DNA from: Sphingobium arseniciresistens
GTDB taxonomy: Bacteria; Pseudomonadota; Alphaproteobacteria; Sphingomonadales; Sphingomonadaceae
Length of the DNA stretch: 64,000 bases
Direction: 5' to 3'
Assembly: GCA_029167225.1 (NCBI GenBank)
Contig: JARFNK010000001.1
Span: 620,001-684,000, forward strand
The notes under the pieces: model-generated
The model's input: the letters and a program-made list of their open reading frames with translations, nothing else
What the model was told of the DNA's origin: nothing
Database searches by the model: none
In this document: positions 21,227-30,349 of the stretch, one piece after another
How positions within the stretch are numbered: the first letter of the stretch is position 1
Layout of the letters: each line of letters begins with the position of its first letter
Made by a program: the position numbers and the translations under genes

Positions 21227-23143
21227 TCAGCCGTGGAAATAATCATAGACCTGCTGCGCCACAGCGGTCGACACGCCAGGCGCGCGCCGCAGGTCTTCCA
21301 GCGACGCGCTGCGCACCGCCTTGGCCGTACCGAAATGCATCAGCAGCGCCTTCTTCCGCGCCGGCCCGATGCCCGGCACCTCGTCCAGCGTACTGACGGT
21401 GATCGCCTTGCTGCGCTTGTCGCGATGCGCGCCGATGGCGAAGCGATGCACCTCGTCGCGCAGCCGCTGCAGGTAGAAGAGCACCGGATCGTTGAGCGGG
21501 AAGATGATCTCCCGCCCGTCCATCAGGTGGAACACCTCGCGCCCCTCGCGGCCATGATGCGGCCCCTTGGCGATGCCGATCATGCAGACATCCTCGATGC
21601 CCATCTCCTCGAGGATCGCGCGCGCGGCAGAGAGCTGCCCCTTGCCGCCGTCGATCAGCACGAGGTCCGGCCATTCGCCGCTGTCGCGATCCGGGTCTTC
21701 CCGCTGCGCGCGCCCGAAGCGCCGCTCGAACATCTCCCGCATCATCGCGAAATCGTCGTTCGAGGTTTCCGGGTTCTTCATGTTGAACTTGCGATAGGCG
21801 TTCTTGCGGAAGCCCTCCGGCCCGGCGACGACCATCGCGCCCAGTGCATGGGCGCCCTGGATATGGCTGTTGTCATACACCTCGATACGGTCCGGCACGC
21901 CGTCGAGCCCGAACGCCTCGACCATGCGGTCCAGCACCTTCGCCTGGGTCGTCGTTTCCGCCAGCCGCCGCTCCAGCGCCTCCACCGCATTGCGCTGCGC
22001 CTGCCGGATCAGCTTCATGCGGTCGCCGCGCTGCGGCACCTCTATGCGTACCTTGCTGCCTACCCGCTCGGTCAGCGCCTGCGCCATCAGCTCGCATTCC
22101 GCCGGCGGACGATCGGCCAGCACCAGCCTGGGCGGCGGCACCTCCTCGTAGAATTGCGCCATGAAGCTGGCCAGCACCTCATCCTCCGCCACCTCGGCGG
22201 TGTGGACGGGGAAGAAGCTGCGATGCCCCCAATTCTGCCCGCCGCGAATGAAGAAGGCCTGGATGCACATCGCCCCGCCCTTCGCCGCGAGCGCGAAGAT
22301 ATCCGCGTCACCCAGCCCCTCGGCATTGATCGCCTGCGACCCCTGGATGAAGGTCAGCGCCTTCAACCGGTCGCGCAGCACGGCGGCCTGCTCGAAATCC
22401 AGCGACTCTGCCGCGACCTCCATCGCCGCGCCCAGCTTCTGCTGCACCTTGGTCGACTTGCCGCCCAGGAAATCCTGCGCATCCTGCACCAGCTCGGCAT
22501 AGGCATCGTCGTCGATCCGGCCGACACAGGGCGCCGAACAGCGCTTGATCTGGTAGAGCAGACAGGGCCGCGATCGGTTGGCGAAGAAGCTGTCGGTGCA
22601 GCTGCGCAGCAGGAACAGCTTCTGAAGCGCGTTGATGGTGCGCGTTACCGATCCGGCGCTGGCGAACGGGCCATAATAGCGCCCCTTCGTCTTGCGCGCG
22701 CCGCGATGCTTCTGCACGCGCGGAAAGGCGTGATCCTCGCGCAGCAGGATGAAGGGGAAGCTTTTGTCGTCGCGCAGCAGCACATTATAGGGCGGCCTGA
22801 AGCGCTTGATCAGCTGCGCCTCCAGCAGCAGCGCCTCCGCCTCGTTATTGGTGGTGACGATCGTCATCGATCGCGTCTGCGACACCATGCGGCGGAGGCG
22901 GTTGGAGAGCCGGTCAACCTGCGTATAGTTGGTCACGCGATTGCGCAGCGCCCGCGCCTTGCCGACGTAGAGCACATCGCCGCGCGCATCCTGCATCCGG
23001 TAGACGCCGGGCCGCGTCGGCAGCGTCTTGAGCACGGTGCGGATCGCCTCCACCCCGGCATCCAGATCGGGCGCGCCGGCGCCGCGGACGGTGAAGGTGG
23101 CGTTGTCTTCGTTGAAACGATCGGGGGATTGCGGGCCGGACAT
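21227..23143 (-). CDS. uvrC: UvrABC excinuclease subunit C
   Basis: Dual-incision nuclease of nucleotide excision repair. The 638 residues show the GIY-YIG nuclease near 40-70 (GVYRMQDARGDVLYVGKA), the Cys-rich CLLYQIKRCSAPC, a UVR UvrB-contact motif (SLDFEQAAVLRDRLKAL), the RNase-H-like endonuclease domain (VYDNSHIQGAHALGAMVV, LVLIDGGKGQLSAA) and C-terminal helix-hairpin-helix repeats (VPGIGPARKKALL). It follows a catabolic cluster after a 47-bp gap. Confidence 0.97.
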   Translation of the reverse strand: MSGPQSPDRFNEDNATFTVRGAGAPDLDAGVEAIRTVLKTLPTRPGVYRMQDARGDVLYVGKARALRNRVTNYTQVDRLSNRLRRMVSQTRSMTIVTTNNEAEALLLEAQLIKRFRPPYNVLLRDDKSFPFILLREDHAFPRVQKHRGARKTKGRYYGPFASAGSVTRTINALQKLFLLRSCTDSFFANRSRPCLLYQIKRCSAPCVGRIDDDAYAELVQDAQDFLGGKSTKVQQKLGAAMEVAAESLDFEQAAVLRDRLKALTFIQGSQAINAEGLGDADIFALAAKGGAMCIQAFFIRGGQNWGHRSFFPVHTAEVAEDEVLASFMAQFYEEVPPPRLVLADRPPAECELMAQALTERVGSKVRIEVPQRGDRMKLIRQAQRNAVEALERRLAETTTQAKVLDRMVEAFGLDGVPDRIEVYDNSHIQGAHALGAMVVAGPEGFRKNAYRKFNMKNPETSNDDFAMMREMFERRFGRAQREDPDRDSGEWPDLVLIDGGKGQLSAARAILEEMGIEDVCMIGIAKGPHHGREGREVFHLMDGREIIFPLNDPVLFYLQRLRDEVHRFAIGAHRDKRSKAITVSTLDEVPGIGPARKKALLMHFGTAKAVRSASLEDLRRAPGVSTAVAQQVYDYFHG

Positions 23144-23190
23144 GCCGCCTATCTAGGGCGTGAGGAGCAAGAGGGCTAGGGCGAGAAGGA

Positions 23191-23931
23191 TCAGCCCCGC
23201 TTGCCGACGCGCTTCAACAGGTCGCGGCGGTGCCGCTCGGCCTCGAAGCGCGCAAGTTCGGGGTCTTGCGCCAGGATCGCGTCGGTAATCTGGCGCCGCC
23301 ATCGCATCCAGGCGGCGAATCCCTCCTCGCCATCGAAGATCCGGGGGATGGGCGCGCTGCGATAGTAGCGCATGGCGACATTGGCGAGCAGCTCCATCAG
23401 CGGCTTGTCGACCATCCTGAACAGGATCGCGTGCAAATCATCTTCGAAGGCAAGGCGCCGCTCGCTCGTCTGGCAACCATCGATCCGGTCCTGCAACAGG
23501 CGCAGTTCGGCAAGCAGGGCGGGATCAGCGCAGCGGGCGGCCGCCGGCATCAGCTCGCAATCGAGCAGGGTCATCATGTCGAGCGCTTCATAGTCGTCCG
23601 ACCCGCGCACCCGCAAATAGGTGGCGACCGAGCGCTCCAGCGCCGCCGCATCCGGCCGCGCGCCGAAATAGCCGCCGCCCGGACCGCGCCGCACCTTCAG
23701 CAGCCCCTCATGCTCGAGCACGCGCGCCACCTGCTGCACCGTCGCCGTGCCGACACCCAGCAGCCGCGCCAGATCGGGCAGCGATCCGATCAGGACGTCC
23801 GGCGGCTGCGCCAGGATCAGGTCGCGCAGCTGCGCCGCCGTCGCATTGACGAGCCCGTTCGGTGTCGGCGCCTGGGCGGCGGTAGCACTTGAGTCGGTGG
23901 CCCGATTGTCGATGATCCCTGCCTCCGTCAT
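23191..23931 (-). CDS. GntR-family regulator with FCD ligand domain
   Basis: Probable repressor of the upstream catabolic genes. It is 246 aa: an N-terminal wHTH at residues about 30-95 (LIGSLPDLARLLGVGTATVQQ, VRRGPGGGYF), then an all-helical FCD domain. That domain holds candidate metal/ligand residues in FEDDLHAILFRM. It is the last gene of the 28.7-to-23.2-kb cluster, a position typical of a local autoregulator. An unusually long N-terminal tail precedes the HTH. Confidence 0.85.
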   Translation of the reverse strand: MTEAGIIDNRATDSSATAAQAPTPNGLVNATAAQLRDLILAQPPDVLIGSLPDLARLLGVGTATVQQVARVLEHEGLLKVRRGPGGGYFGARPDAAALERSVATYLRVRGSDDYEALDMMTLLDCELMPAAARCADPALLAELRLLQDRIDGCQTSERRLAFEDDLHAILFRMVDKPLMELLANVAMRYYRSAPIPRIFDGEEGFAAWMRWRRQITDAILAQDPELARFEAERHRRDLLKRVGKRG

Positions 23932-24028
23932 GTACCTGCCCCGAACGTCCCATTGGGGCGCGCAATGCCGGCCTTTTGCGGAACTTCCGGCCGCGTTTCA
24001 ATGGCCGACATTGCGCGCGCCCGGCGGT

Positions 24029-24814
24029 TCAGGGGCGCAGCACCCAGCCGCCATCGACATGCATCACCTGCCCCGTGATCCAGCTGCCGGCCTGCGAGCA
24101 GAGCAGCAGCAGCGTCCCGACCAGTTCGTCGGGCGTACCCCGCACCCGCATCGCGACATTCATCTCGAGGAATTTGATGAAGGGCGAATCGTCCGGGGTC
24201 AGCAGCTTGCCGGCATCGCTGGTGGTGTTGCCCGGCGCGATCGCGTTGACCGCAATACCCTCGCGCCCCAACTGGCGGGCGAGCGTGGTCGTCAGCCCCA
24301 GCAGCGCGAGCTTGCTGATGCCATAGACGGAGATCGCGGGAAAGGCGCCACCCGACACCTGGTTGATAATGCGGCCGCCGCCCCGCGCCCGCATCGCCGG
24401 GATGACGGCCTGCGCGCAGAGCAGCGCGCCCGTCACATTGACGTTCATGATCCGGTTCCATTCCTCCAGCGGGACGTCCGCCGCCTGCAGGGAGCCAAGT
24501 TCCGCCATCAGCGCGGCGTTGTTCACCAATATGTCGACCCCGCCAAAGGCCGCGCCTGCCGTCTCGACCATCGCCACGACCGAATCCGGCCGGGTGATGT
24601 CGACCGTGGCGGCGATCGCGGCGCCGCCACGGTCGATGATCTCGTCGGCGACGGCCTTCGCGCCGTCCCCGTTGATGTCGGCGACCACGACCGAAGCGCC
24701 GGCGGCGGCGAGGCCGAGCGCATAGGCACGGCCGATACTGTTGCCGCGCCCCCCTGCGCCGGTGACGACCGCCACCTTGCAGTCGAGGCGGAACTGATCG
24801 ATCGAAAATGTCAT
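24029..24814 (-). CDS. Short-chain dehydrogenase/reductase (SDR)
   Basis: NAD(P)-dependent oxidoreductase of unknown substrate. ATG 24814 (MTFSIDQFRLDCKVAVV) gives 261 aa with a GGAG site upstream. The cofactor loop is TGAGGRGNSIGRA (residues about 18-30), NNAALM is the NNAG-like motif, and the active site is S...Y316-type YGISK (S in QVSGGAFPAISVYGISK). The acidic residue at the end of beta-2 (VVADING) suggests NAD+. It is the fifth gene of the catabolic cluster. Confidence 0.87.
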   Translation of the reverse strand: MTFSIDQFRLDCKVAVVTGAGGRGNSIGRAYALGLAAAGASVVVADINGDGAKAVADEIIDRGGAAIAATVDITRPDSVVAMVETAGAAFGGVDILVNNAALMAELGSLQAADVPLEEWNRIMNVNVTGALLCAQAVIPAMRARGGGRIINQVSGGAFPAISVYGISKLALLGLTTTLARQLGREGIAVNAIAPGNTTSDAGKLLTPDDSPFIKFLEMNVAMRVRGTPDELVGTLLLLCSQAGSWITGQVMHVDGGWVLRP

Positions 24815-24848
24815 GGCGTGTCTCCGAAAAGGGATGGGCCGGTACCCG

Positions 24849-25646
24849 TCATTGCTGTGCGAGATCGAGAAATGGCGTCGCGACCGCATCGAAGAGGCGG
24901 GCGGCGGGATGAAGGCCGAGCACGTCGCCGAGCAGGCGGACATCCTTCGCCAGCAGCTTTGCGCCATGCGCGAAGGCCGAGGGCTGCGGCAGGCGCGCGG
25001 CGACTTCGAAACCGAAGCTGCGGCCGCTGCTGGAGCGGACCAGATCGGCAAAGGCCTGCCGGTCGATGCCCAGCACCGCGCTCGCATCGAGGGCCTGCTG
25101 CGCCAGCCCCATGTGAGCGGCCATCAGCGCATTGTTGACGAGCTTGGCAAGCTGCCCCGCACCGACACCGCCCAGATGGAAGATCGATCCGGCAAAGCTC
25201 TCGAACACCGGCCGGGCGGCGGCGACGGCGTCCGCATCCCCGCCGACCATCACGGTGAGCGTCCCGGCCGCCGCGCCCGGACCGCCGCCGCTGACCGGCG
25301 CATCGATCAGCGCAATGCCGCGCGCCGCCGCCTGCTCCGCCAGCGCGACGCAGGTCTGCGGGTGGACGGTCGAATGGATGGCGATGCGGCTGCCCGGCGC
25401 CATGGCGGGAATGAGGTTCGCGCAGACCGCCTGCACGCCCGCATCGTCCACCACGCAGATGCCGACATGATCGGCCTGCGCGCCCAGCGTCGCGACCGAA
25501 TCGGCGAAGGTCGCCATGGTATCGCGATAGGGCTCGAACGCCTCGGGCCGACGCGCCCAGAGCGCGAGCGGATAGCCCGCCTCCACCATGCGGCGCGCCA
25601 TCGGGCCGCCCTGGCTGCCGAGGCCGATAAATCCCGTCCTGATCAT
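24849..25646 (-). CDS. 3-hydroxyisobutyrate-dehydrogenase-like NAD(P) oxidoreductase
   Basis: Beta-hydroxyacid dehydrogenase family. ATG 25646 (MIRTGFIGLGSQGGPMARRM) gives 265 aa with AAGG upstream. It has a Rossmann GLGSQGGPM loop (residues 8-16), the substrate motif DAPVSGGGPGAAAGTL near 120, and the catalytic lysine in GQLAKLVNNALMA near 175. It is about 25-30 residues shorter than usual at the C-terminus, though the catalytic core is complete. It is in the same cluster as the two SDR genes. Confidence 0.87.
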   Translation of the reverse strand: MIRTGFIGLGSQGGPMARRMVEAGYPLALWARRPEAFEPYRDTMATFADSVATLGAQADHVGICVVDDAGVQAVCANLIPAMAPGSRIAIHSTVHPQTCVALAEQAAARGIALIDAPVSGGGPGAAAGTLTVMVGGDADAVAAARPVFESFAGSIFHLGGVGAGQLAKLVNNALMAAHMGLAQQALDASAVLGIDRQAFADLVRSSSGRSFGFEVAARLPQPSAFAHGAKLLAKDVRLLGDVLGLHPAARLFDAVATPFLDLAQQ

Positions 25647-25684
25647 CTTCTGCCTTCCATCTTCCCGAATGGGCCGGGCCATTT

Positions 25685-26467
25685 TCAGCCCGCCGTGATG
25701 CCGCGATCCATGGTCACGCAGGCGCCGTGGAACGCGCGCCCGGCATCGGACGCGAGATGCGCGATCATCGCGGCGACGTCGCCGGTCTCGACCAGCCCGC
25801 GCATCCCCGAGAAGCGCTTGATGAGGGCCATGTCGGCGCCCTCCGGCATTTTCAGACTGGCGGCGATGTTCGTCGCCATGCCGCCGGGCGCCACCGCGTT
25901 GATGCGGATGGGCTGGTGCATATATTCCATCGCCATCGCCTTGGTCATGCCGATGAGCCCCGCCTTGCTGGCGCAATAGGCGGCGGCATAGGCCTCCCCG
26001 ATAAACGCCGCCGAAGACGCGACGTTGACGATCGCGCCGTCCCTTTCGAGCAGATGGGGAATGGCGGTCCGGCTGAGGTGGAAGGGCGCGCTCAGGTTGA
26101 CGGCGATCGTCCGGTCCCAGTCGACCACCGGCATCTGCGCGCTATGGGAAAAGCTGATCAGGCCGGCGACATTGCAGAGCGCATCGAGGCGGCCAAAGGC
26201 CTGGACGGCCACCGCCACAGCCGCCTCGCATTGCGCGACCTCCGCGAGATTGGCGGCATGGATCACGGCCTGCCCGCCCAGCGCTCGGACCTGGCCCGCT
26301 ATTTCCTCAAGACCATCCGCATTGATATCGACAAGGCAGAGCACCGCCCCCGCCTGCGCCAGGGCGATCGCCGTCGCCCGGCCAAGGCCAGACGCCGCAC
26401 CGGTGACGAGCGCCGCCTTGCCGGTCATGGCACCGACCATCGCGGCCGCGGATGTTTCACCCGTCAT
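25685..26467 (-). CDS. Short-chain dehydrogenase/reductase (SDR)
   Basis: 260 aa with the classical TGAASGLGRA cofactor loop (residues about 22-31), CNVAGL in place of NNAG, catalytic Ser in VASSAAF and YCASK. The VDINADG segment has an Asp typical of NAD+ preference. Its start overlaps the preceding gene by 11 bp. It is a second SDR in one operon, distinct from the one at 24029, suggesting two oxidation steps. Confidence 0.88.
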   Translation of the reverse strand: MTGETSAAAMVGAMTGKAALVTGAASGLGRATAIALAQAGAVLCLVDINADGLEEIAGQVRALGGQAVIHAANLAEVAQCEAAVAVAVQAFGRLDALCNVAGLISFSHSAQMPVVDWDRTIAVNLSAPFHLSRTAIPHLLERDGAIVNVASSAAFIGEAYAAAYCASKAGLIGMTKAMAMEYMHQPIRINAVAPGGMATNIAASLKMPEGADMALIKRFSGMRGLVETGDVAAMIAHLASDAGRAFHGACVTMDRGITAG

Positions 26468-27239
26468 AGGACAACCCCTGCTCGACCTTCTTCGCCATCT
26501 CGATCACCGCCCCCTGCATTACGGAGGCGCGGGGCCAACCGGCGTGGACCGCATAATGCAGGACGAATTCGAACATCTCCTCGCGCGTCGCATTGCCGCT
26601 CGCCATGGCGGACCAGACGTGCGATCGGATCGGGATGTGCGCCGAGGAATTGCCCACGCCCACCAGCGTCAGCCAGCGCCGCGCCCGCTGATCGAGGCCC
26701 GGCCGGCTCCACATCTCGCCGAAGACGAAATTCAGGATGCCGCCTTCGAAATAGGCCGTCTGCGGCGGCGGTCCATCGAACAGCATGTTGCGCTGGAAGC
26801 TCTCCGCGCCCTCCGCATGGCGGGTGGCGGGATCCCATGGAGCACCCCTGATCGGTGCGATCTCGGCCGGCGGGAGTCCGAGGGCATCGGCGGCGCGGGT
26901 GATCGCCGCATCCATCACGCCGCCATAGCTCCAGCCCGAGTAGACGGCGACATGCAACGCGGCTTCCCGCAATTCTGCGAGCGTCAGCGCGCCGCCATTC
27001 AGAGCGCCGCGCGCATATTGCTCCACCGCCGCGCCATCGGATTCATTGGCCGCGCTGCTCATCGCGATCAGGTAGCGCGATCGCAGGTCCAGTCCCGGCC
27101 GCGTCCAGATCTCGGCAAAGACATAGTCCCGCCATGAGGCCGCCAACAGCGTCTGCGGCGCGGTTGCCGGCGTCGCAAGCAGCTCTGCCTGCGCGCGCAG
27201 GCCGCGGGCGCTCCGCTCCGTCGGATCGAGCAGGCTCAT
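26457..27239 (-). CDS. Tandem carboxymuconolactone-decarboxylase-family protein
   Basis: 260 aa with two alpha-helical CMD/AhpD-like repeats: residues about 35-115 (LRSRYLIAMSSAAN, REAALHVAVYSGWSYG) and 165-250 (RARRWLTLVGVGNSS, FEFVLHYAVHAGWPR). Cysteines of the AhpD redox pair are absent, so a decarboxylase/lactonase or isomerase-type role is more likely than peroxidase. Start and stop overlap both neighbours. The substrate is unknown. Confidence 0.85.
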   Translation of the reverse strand: MSLLDPTERSARGLRAQAELLATPATAPQTLLAASWRDYVFAEIWTRPGLDLRSRYLIAMSSAANESDGAAVEQYARGALNGGALTLAELREAALHVAVYSGWSYGGVMDAAITRAADALGLPPAEIAPIRGAPWDPATRHAEGAESFQRNMLFDGPPPQTAYFEGGILNFVFGEMWSRPGLDQRARRWLTLVGVGNSSAHIPIRSHVWSAMASGNATREEMFEFVLHYAVHAGWPRASVMQGAVIEMAKKVEQGLSYDG

Positions 27240-28720
27240 TGGACCGCTGGCCCCGCGAGGTTCACCCAGACATTCTTGATGCGCAGGAACTCTTTCAGTC
27301 CCGCCTCGCCGCCCAGCCGGCCATAGCCGCTCTGCTTGACGCCGCCAAAGGGCGCGCAGGGCGTCATCCCCTCGCCCGATCCGTTGACCTGCACCATGCC
27401 GGCGTCGAGCGCCGCCGCGACATGATGCGCGCGGCGCAGGTTCTGCGTGTGCAGATAGCCGCCAAGCCCGAAGCTGGTGCCATTGGCGAGCGCGATGGCT
27501 TCCTCCTCCGTGTCGAACGGCGTCACCGTGAGGACCGGCCCGAACACTTCACCCTGCGCGATCGCACTGTCGTTCGCGACATCCGCGACGATGGTGAGCG
27601 GCAGGTAAAATCCCGCCGCGAAATCGCCGCCCAGCCGTTCCCCGCCGGTCACTATCCTTGCGCCGTCCCTGCCGGCCGCCTCCACCACGGACAGGATGCG
27701 CCGGGCGGCATCATCCGAGATGACCGGGCCGAGGACGGTCGTGCGATCGGCCGGATCGCCGACCGGAATATGCGCGGCCATCGCCTGCAGCATCTGAAGA
27801 TATTGATCATAGACGGACCGCTCGACGAGCAGGCGCGTACCGTTGACGCAACCCTGGCCATTGGCGCTGATCCCGCCCGAAAGGCCGCGCTTGGCCGCAT
27901 CCTGCAGGTCGGCGTCGGCAAACACGATCACCGCCGACTTGCCGCCCAGTTCAAGGCCGCAGGGCTTGAGCGTTTCCGCCGCCGAGCGCAGCACCTTCTT
28001 GGCGGTCGCGCCGCTGCCCACGAACTGGATCTTGTCGATGCCTGGATGCGCGACGATCGCTTCGCCCACGCCCGCGCCGCCGGTCACGATATTGACGACG
28101 CCAGCGGGGAAGCCGGCTTCGAGGAACAGCTCACCCAACCGCATCACCGTGTAGGGCGCGATGTCCGGCGCCTTCAGGATGACGCAGTTGCCCGCGGCCA
28201 GCGCCGGCGCCACCACCATCGCAGCGGCGAACAGCGGCCCATTCCAAGGGATGATCGCCCCGACGACGCCATAGGGCTCGTAATTCACATAATCATGCGC
28301 CGGGCCGCCCCAGGTGCTGACCGTCAGCCCCTGGATCTTGTCTGCCCAGCCGCCGAAATAGCGGAACTTCTGGGCCGCCACCATCGGGATATAGGGCGCC
28401 ACCATGGCGGGCTCGCCCTTTTCGATGACCCCGAGCAATGCGAGCGACTGGTCATTTTCCTCGATGAGCGCGGCGAGCCTGAACATCAGGTCGCGGCGCT
28501 TGTCGCCGGTCAGCCCACGCCATGCCGGAAAGGCGGCTCGGGCGGCGCTGACGGCAGCGTCGACATCCGCCGGGCTGGCGAGCGTCAGTTCCGCTGTGAC
28601 CTGGCCATTGGCGGGATAGACATGCGCCTGCCGGACGCCGCTACCGCCTTCCCCCTTTTCCGCCCCGATGATGAGGGGGTGCCTGGGGAGCATGGTCGTG
28701 TCGGGAAGCGCGAATGTCAT
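27236..28720 (-). CDS. Aldehyde dehydrogenase family protein
   Basis: NAD(P)-dependent oxidation of an aldehyde. ATG 28720 (MTFALPDTTMLPRHP) has AGGAGAG nine bases upstream, giving 494 aa. Key residues: the catalytic Asn/Lys region IPWNGPLF and ILKAPD, the cofactor loop VGSGATAKK, the general base Glu in LELGGKSA, and the nucleophilic Cys in GQGCVNGTR. It is the first gene of the minus-strand cluster, directly after a promoter-like AT-rich region. Confidence 0.92.
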   Translation of the reverse strand: MTFALPDTTMLPRHPLIIGAEKGEGGSGVRQAHVYPANGQVTAELTLASPADVDAAVSAARAAFPAWRGLTGDKRRDLMFRLAALIEENDQSLALLGVIEKGEPAMVAPYIPMVAAQKFRYFGGWADKIQGLTVSTWGGPAHDYVNYEPYGVVGAIIPWNGPLFAAAMVVAPALAAGNCVILKAPDIAPYTVMRLGELFLEAGFPAGVVNIVTGGAGVGEAIVAHPGIDKIQFVGSGATAKKVLRSAAETLKPCGLELGGKSAVIVFADADLQDAAKRGLSGGISANGQGCVNGTRLLVERSVYDQYLQMLQAMAAHIPVGDPADRTTVLGPVISDDAARRILSVVEAAGRDGARIVTGGERLGGDFAAGFYLPLTIVADVANDSAIAQGEVFGPVLTVTPFDTEEEAIALANGTSFGLGGYLHTQNLRRAHHVAAALDAGMVQVNGSGEGMTPCAPFGGVKQSGYGRLGGEAGLKEFLRIKNVWVNLAGPAVQ

Positions 28721-28768
28721 GACATCTCTCCTGAGGCGCCGTGCATCCAGCGCTCGATCTCCCGCACT

Positions 28769-28797
28769 TATTAATATGCATGTTATTTGCAGGTCAA
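28769..28797 (-). promoter_or_regulatory. Candidate promoter and operator of the catabolic cluster
   Basis: On the minus strand TTGACC (28792-28797) and TTAATA (28769-28774) are 17 bp apart. The spacer holds a near-palindrome AACATGCATATT, and about 50 bp upstream (28832-28851) lies an AT-rich TATATACGCATATTATAT. These are plausible GntR-FCD binding sites. The rest of 28721-29255 holds one repeat arm and no supported gene. Confidence 0.5.
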
Positions 28798-29000
28798 GGC
28801 GCAATATGTCGACAAAATCTAGCATAATCTCCTATATATACGCATATTATATGGCTACAGAACAGCCCAAGGCGCTGTCCGATACCCATAACGGATATCG
28901 AGGCATGGACGAAGAGGCGTACCCAGAGCGCGAAGACCGCTGCATGATTCAGACAAACGAAGGATCGCACTTGCTTTCGGGCATGGCGCAGACGGGGAGT

Positions 29001-29030
29001 GCAGCCCTTCGACAAGCTCAGCGCGAAGGG
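29001..29030. repeat. Single arm of the dispersed repeat (copy 4)
   Basis: GCAGCCCTTCGACAAGCTCA followed by GCGCGAAGGG matches the right arm of the copies at 7.9 and 20.3 kb, without a partner arm nearby. Confidence 0.7.
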
Positions 29031-29255
29031 GCCTGTTTCAGAGGCTCGGGACTTGTCTCATGACGTCGTCGTCTGCTTGGGACATGCTTTAGGCGCACAC
29101 CGGATCAGAGCCGATCGGCGGCGGGCACCCGGTCGCCCACGGGAGGCGCCTTCACATCATGCCTGATCCCGACGGCGCGGATCGGAGTCGCATGGTCCGG
29201 CCGCTGGATCGATCCTTTGTCGGCCGACAAGGAACTGGCACCCTGCAAAGTCACC

Positions 29256-30221
29256 CTATGCCGCGGCTCTCCGCAGGCGGTCGTTGATCGCGATGCCTAT
29301 GCCTTCATAGGGGATCGGCGCCACCGCGATGCTGGACGCCGCGCTCGCATCGGCAAGATGCAGGGCCGCAAAGAGATTGGCAGCGGCCTCGGCCAGATCG
29401 GCTTCCGGGCTGAGATTCTGGGTGCAGGGCATCAGGCCGAAGCCGATCAGATATTCGTCGCGCTCGGCCTTCAGCGCATTCAGGCGAACGGGCTTGCTGG
29501 GTGCATAATGGCTTGCAAGCTGCCCCGGCGCTTCCACCGTGGCGCCATCGGCCATGACCTCGCTGGTGGATACCGGCAGTCCGGTCGCCGCCTGCAGCAT
29601 CGCCGTCGTCACCGGGCCGGGGCGGAGCAGGCGCAACAGATCCTCGCCCGGCGCGACGATGCTCGATTCCAGCCCCTCGCTGGTCGGACCGGCATCCAGC
29701 ACCAGCGCCACGCGGCCTTCCAGGCTGGCGGCGACATGTTCCGCGCGGGTCGGGCTGATCGCGCCGCTGCGATTGGCCGATGGCGCGGCGAGCGGCCGGC
29801 CGCTTTCCCGAATGAGCCCCTGCATCGCCGGATGGGCCGGCATGCGCAGCGCGATCGTCGGCAGCCCCGCGGTCACCAGCGGCGCGATGCCCGACCCTTC
29901 GCGCAACGGCAGCACCAGGGTCAGCGGCCCCGGCCAGAATGTCGCAGCCAGGGTGCGCGCAACATCGGAAAATTCGGCGATCCCTTCCGCCATGGCCATG
30001 TCGGAGACGTGGACGATCAGCGGATTGAAACTCGGCCGGCCCTTCGCGGCATAGATCGCCGCGACCGCGCGGTTGTCCGTCGCGTCGGCGGCCAGACCAT
30101 AGACGGTTTCGGTGGGCACGGCGACAGGCTCACCGGCACGGATGAGCAGCGCGCCCTCGCGCAAGGCGGCCGTATCGTACCGCCTGATCCGCGTCGACTG
30201 TACCTGATTGGGAATGTTCAC
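29256..30221 (-). CDS. L-threonylcarbamoyladenylate synthase (Sua5/TsaC type)
   Basis: Makes threonylcarbamoyl-AMP for t6A modification of ANN-decoding tRNAs. The 321 residues include the YrdC domain (1-210: VPTETVYGLAADA, AKGRPSFNPLIVHV, APSANRSGAISPT). A Sua5 C-terminal domain follows, joined by the conserved linker PGQLASHYAPSKP. The presence of that second domain marks it as Sua5 rather than the short TsaC. Confidence 0.94.
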   Translation of the reverse strand: MNIPNQVQSTRIRRYDTAALREGALLIRAGEPVAVPTETVYGLAADATDNRAVAAIYAAKGRPSFNPLIVHVSDMAMAEGIAEFSDVARTLAATFWPGPLTLVLPLREGSGIAPLVTAGLPTIALRMPAHPAMQGLIRESGRPLAAPSANRSGAISPTRAEHVAASLEGRVALVLDAGPTSEGLESSIVAPGEDLLRLLRPGPVTTAMLQAATGLPVSTSEVMADGATVEAPGQLASHYAPSKPVRLNALKAERDEYLIGFGLMPCTQNLSPEADLAEAAANLFAALHLADASAASSIAVAPIPYEGIGIAINDRLRRAAA

Positions 30222-30349
30222 GCCCCGCCTATAGCCCCACGCCCATATGCGTAAAAGCGCAAAGCGTCATTCCCGTGACATCCCATGACATGGGCATTGC
30301 GCATTTCAGCGGGTTGCAGCGCGCGGGCGCGGGGGATAGACCGCGCGAC

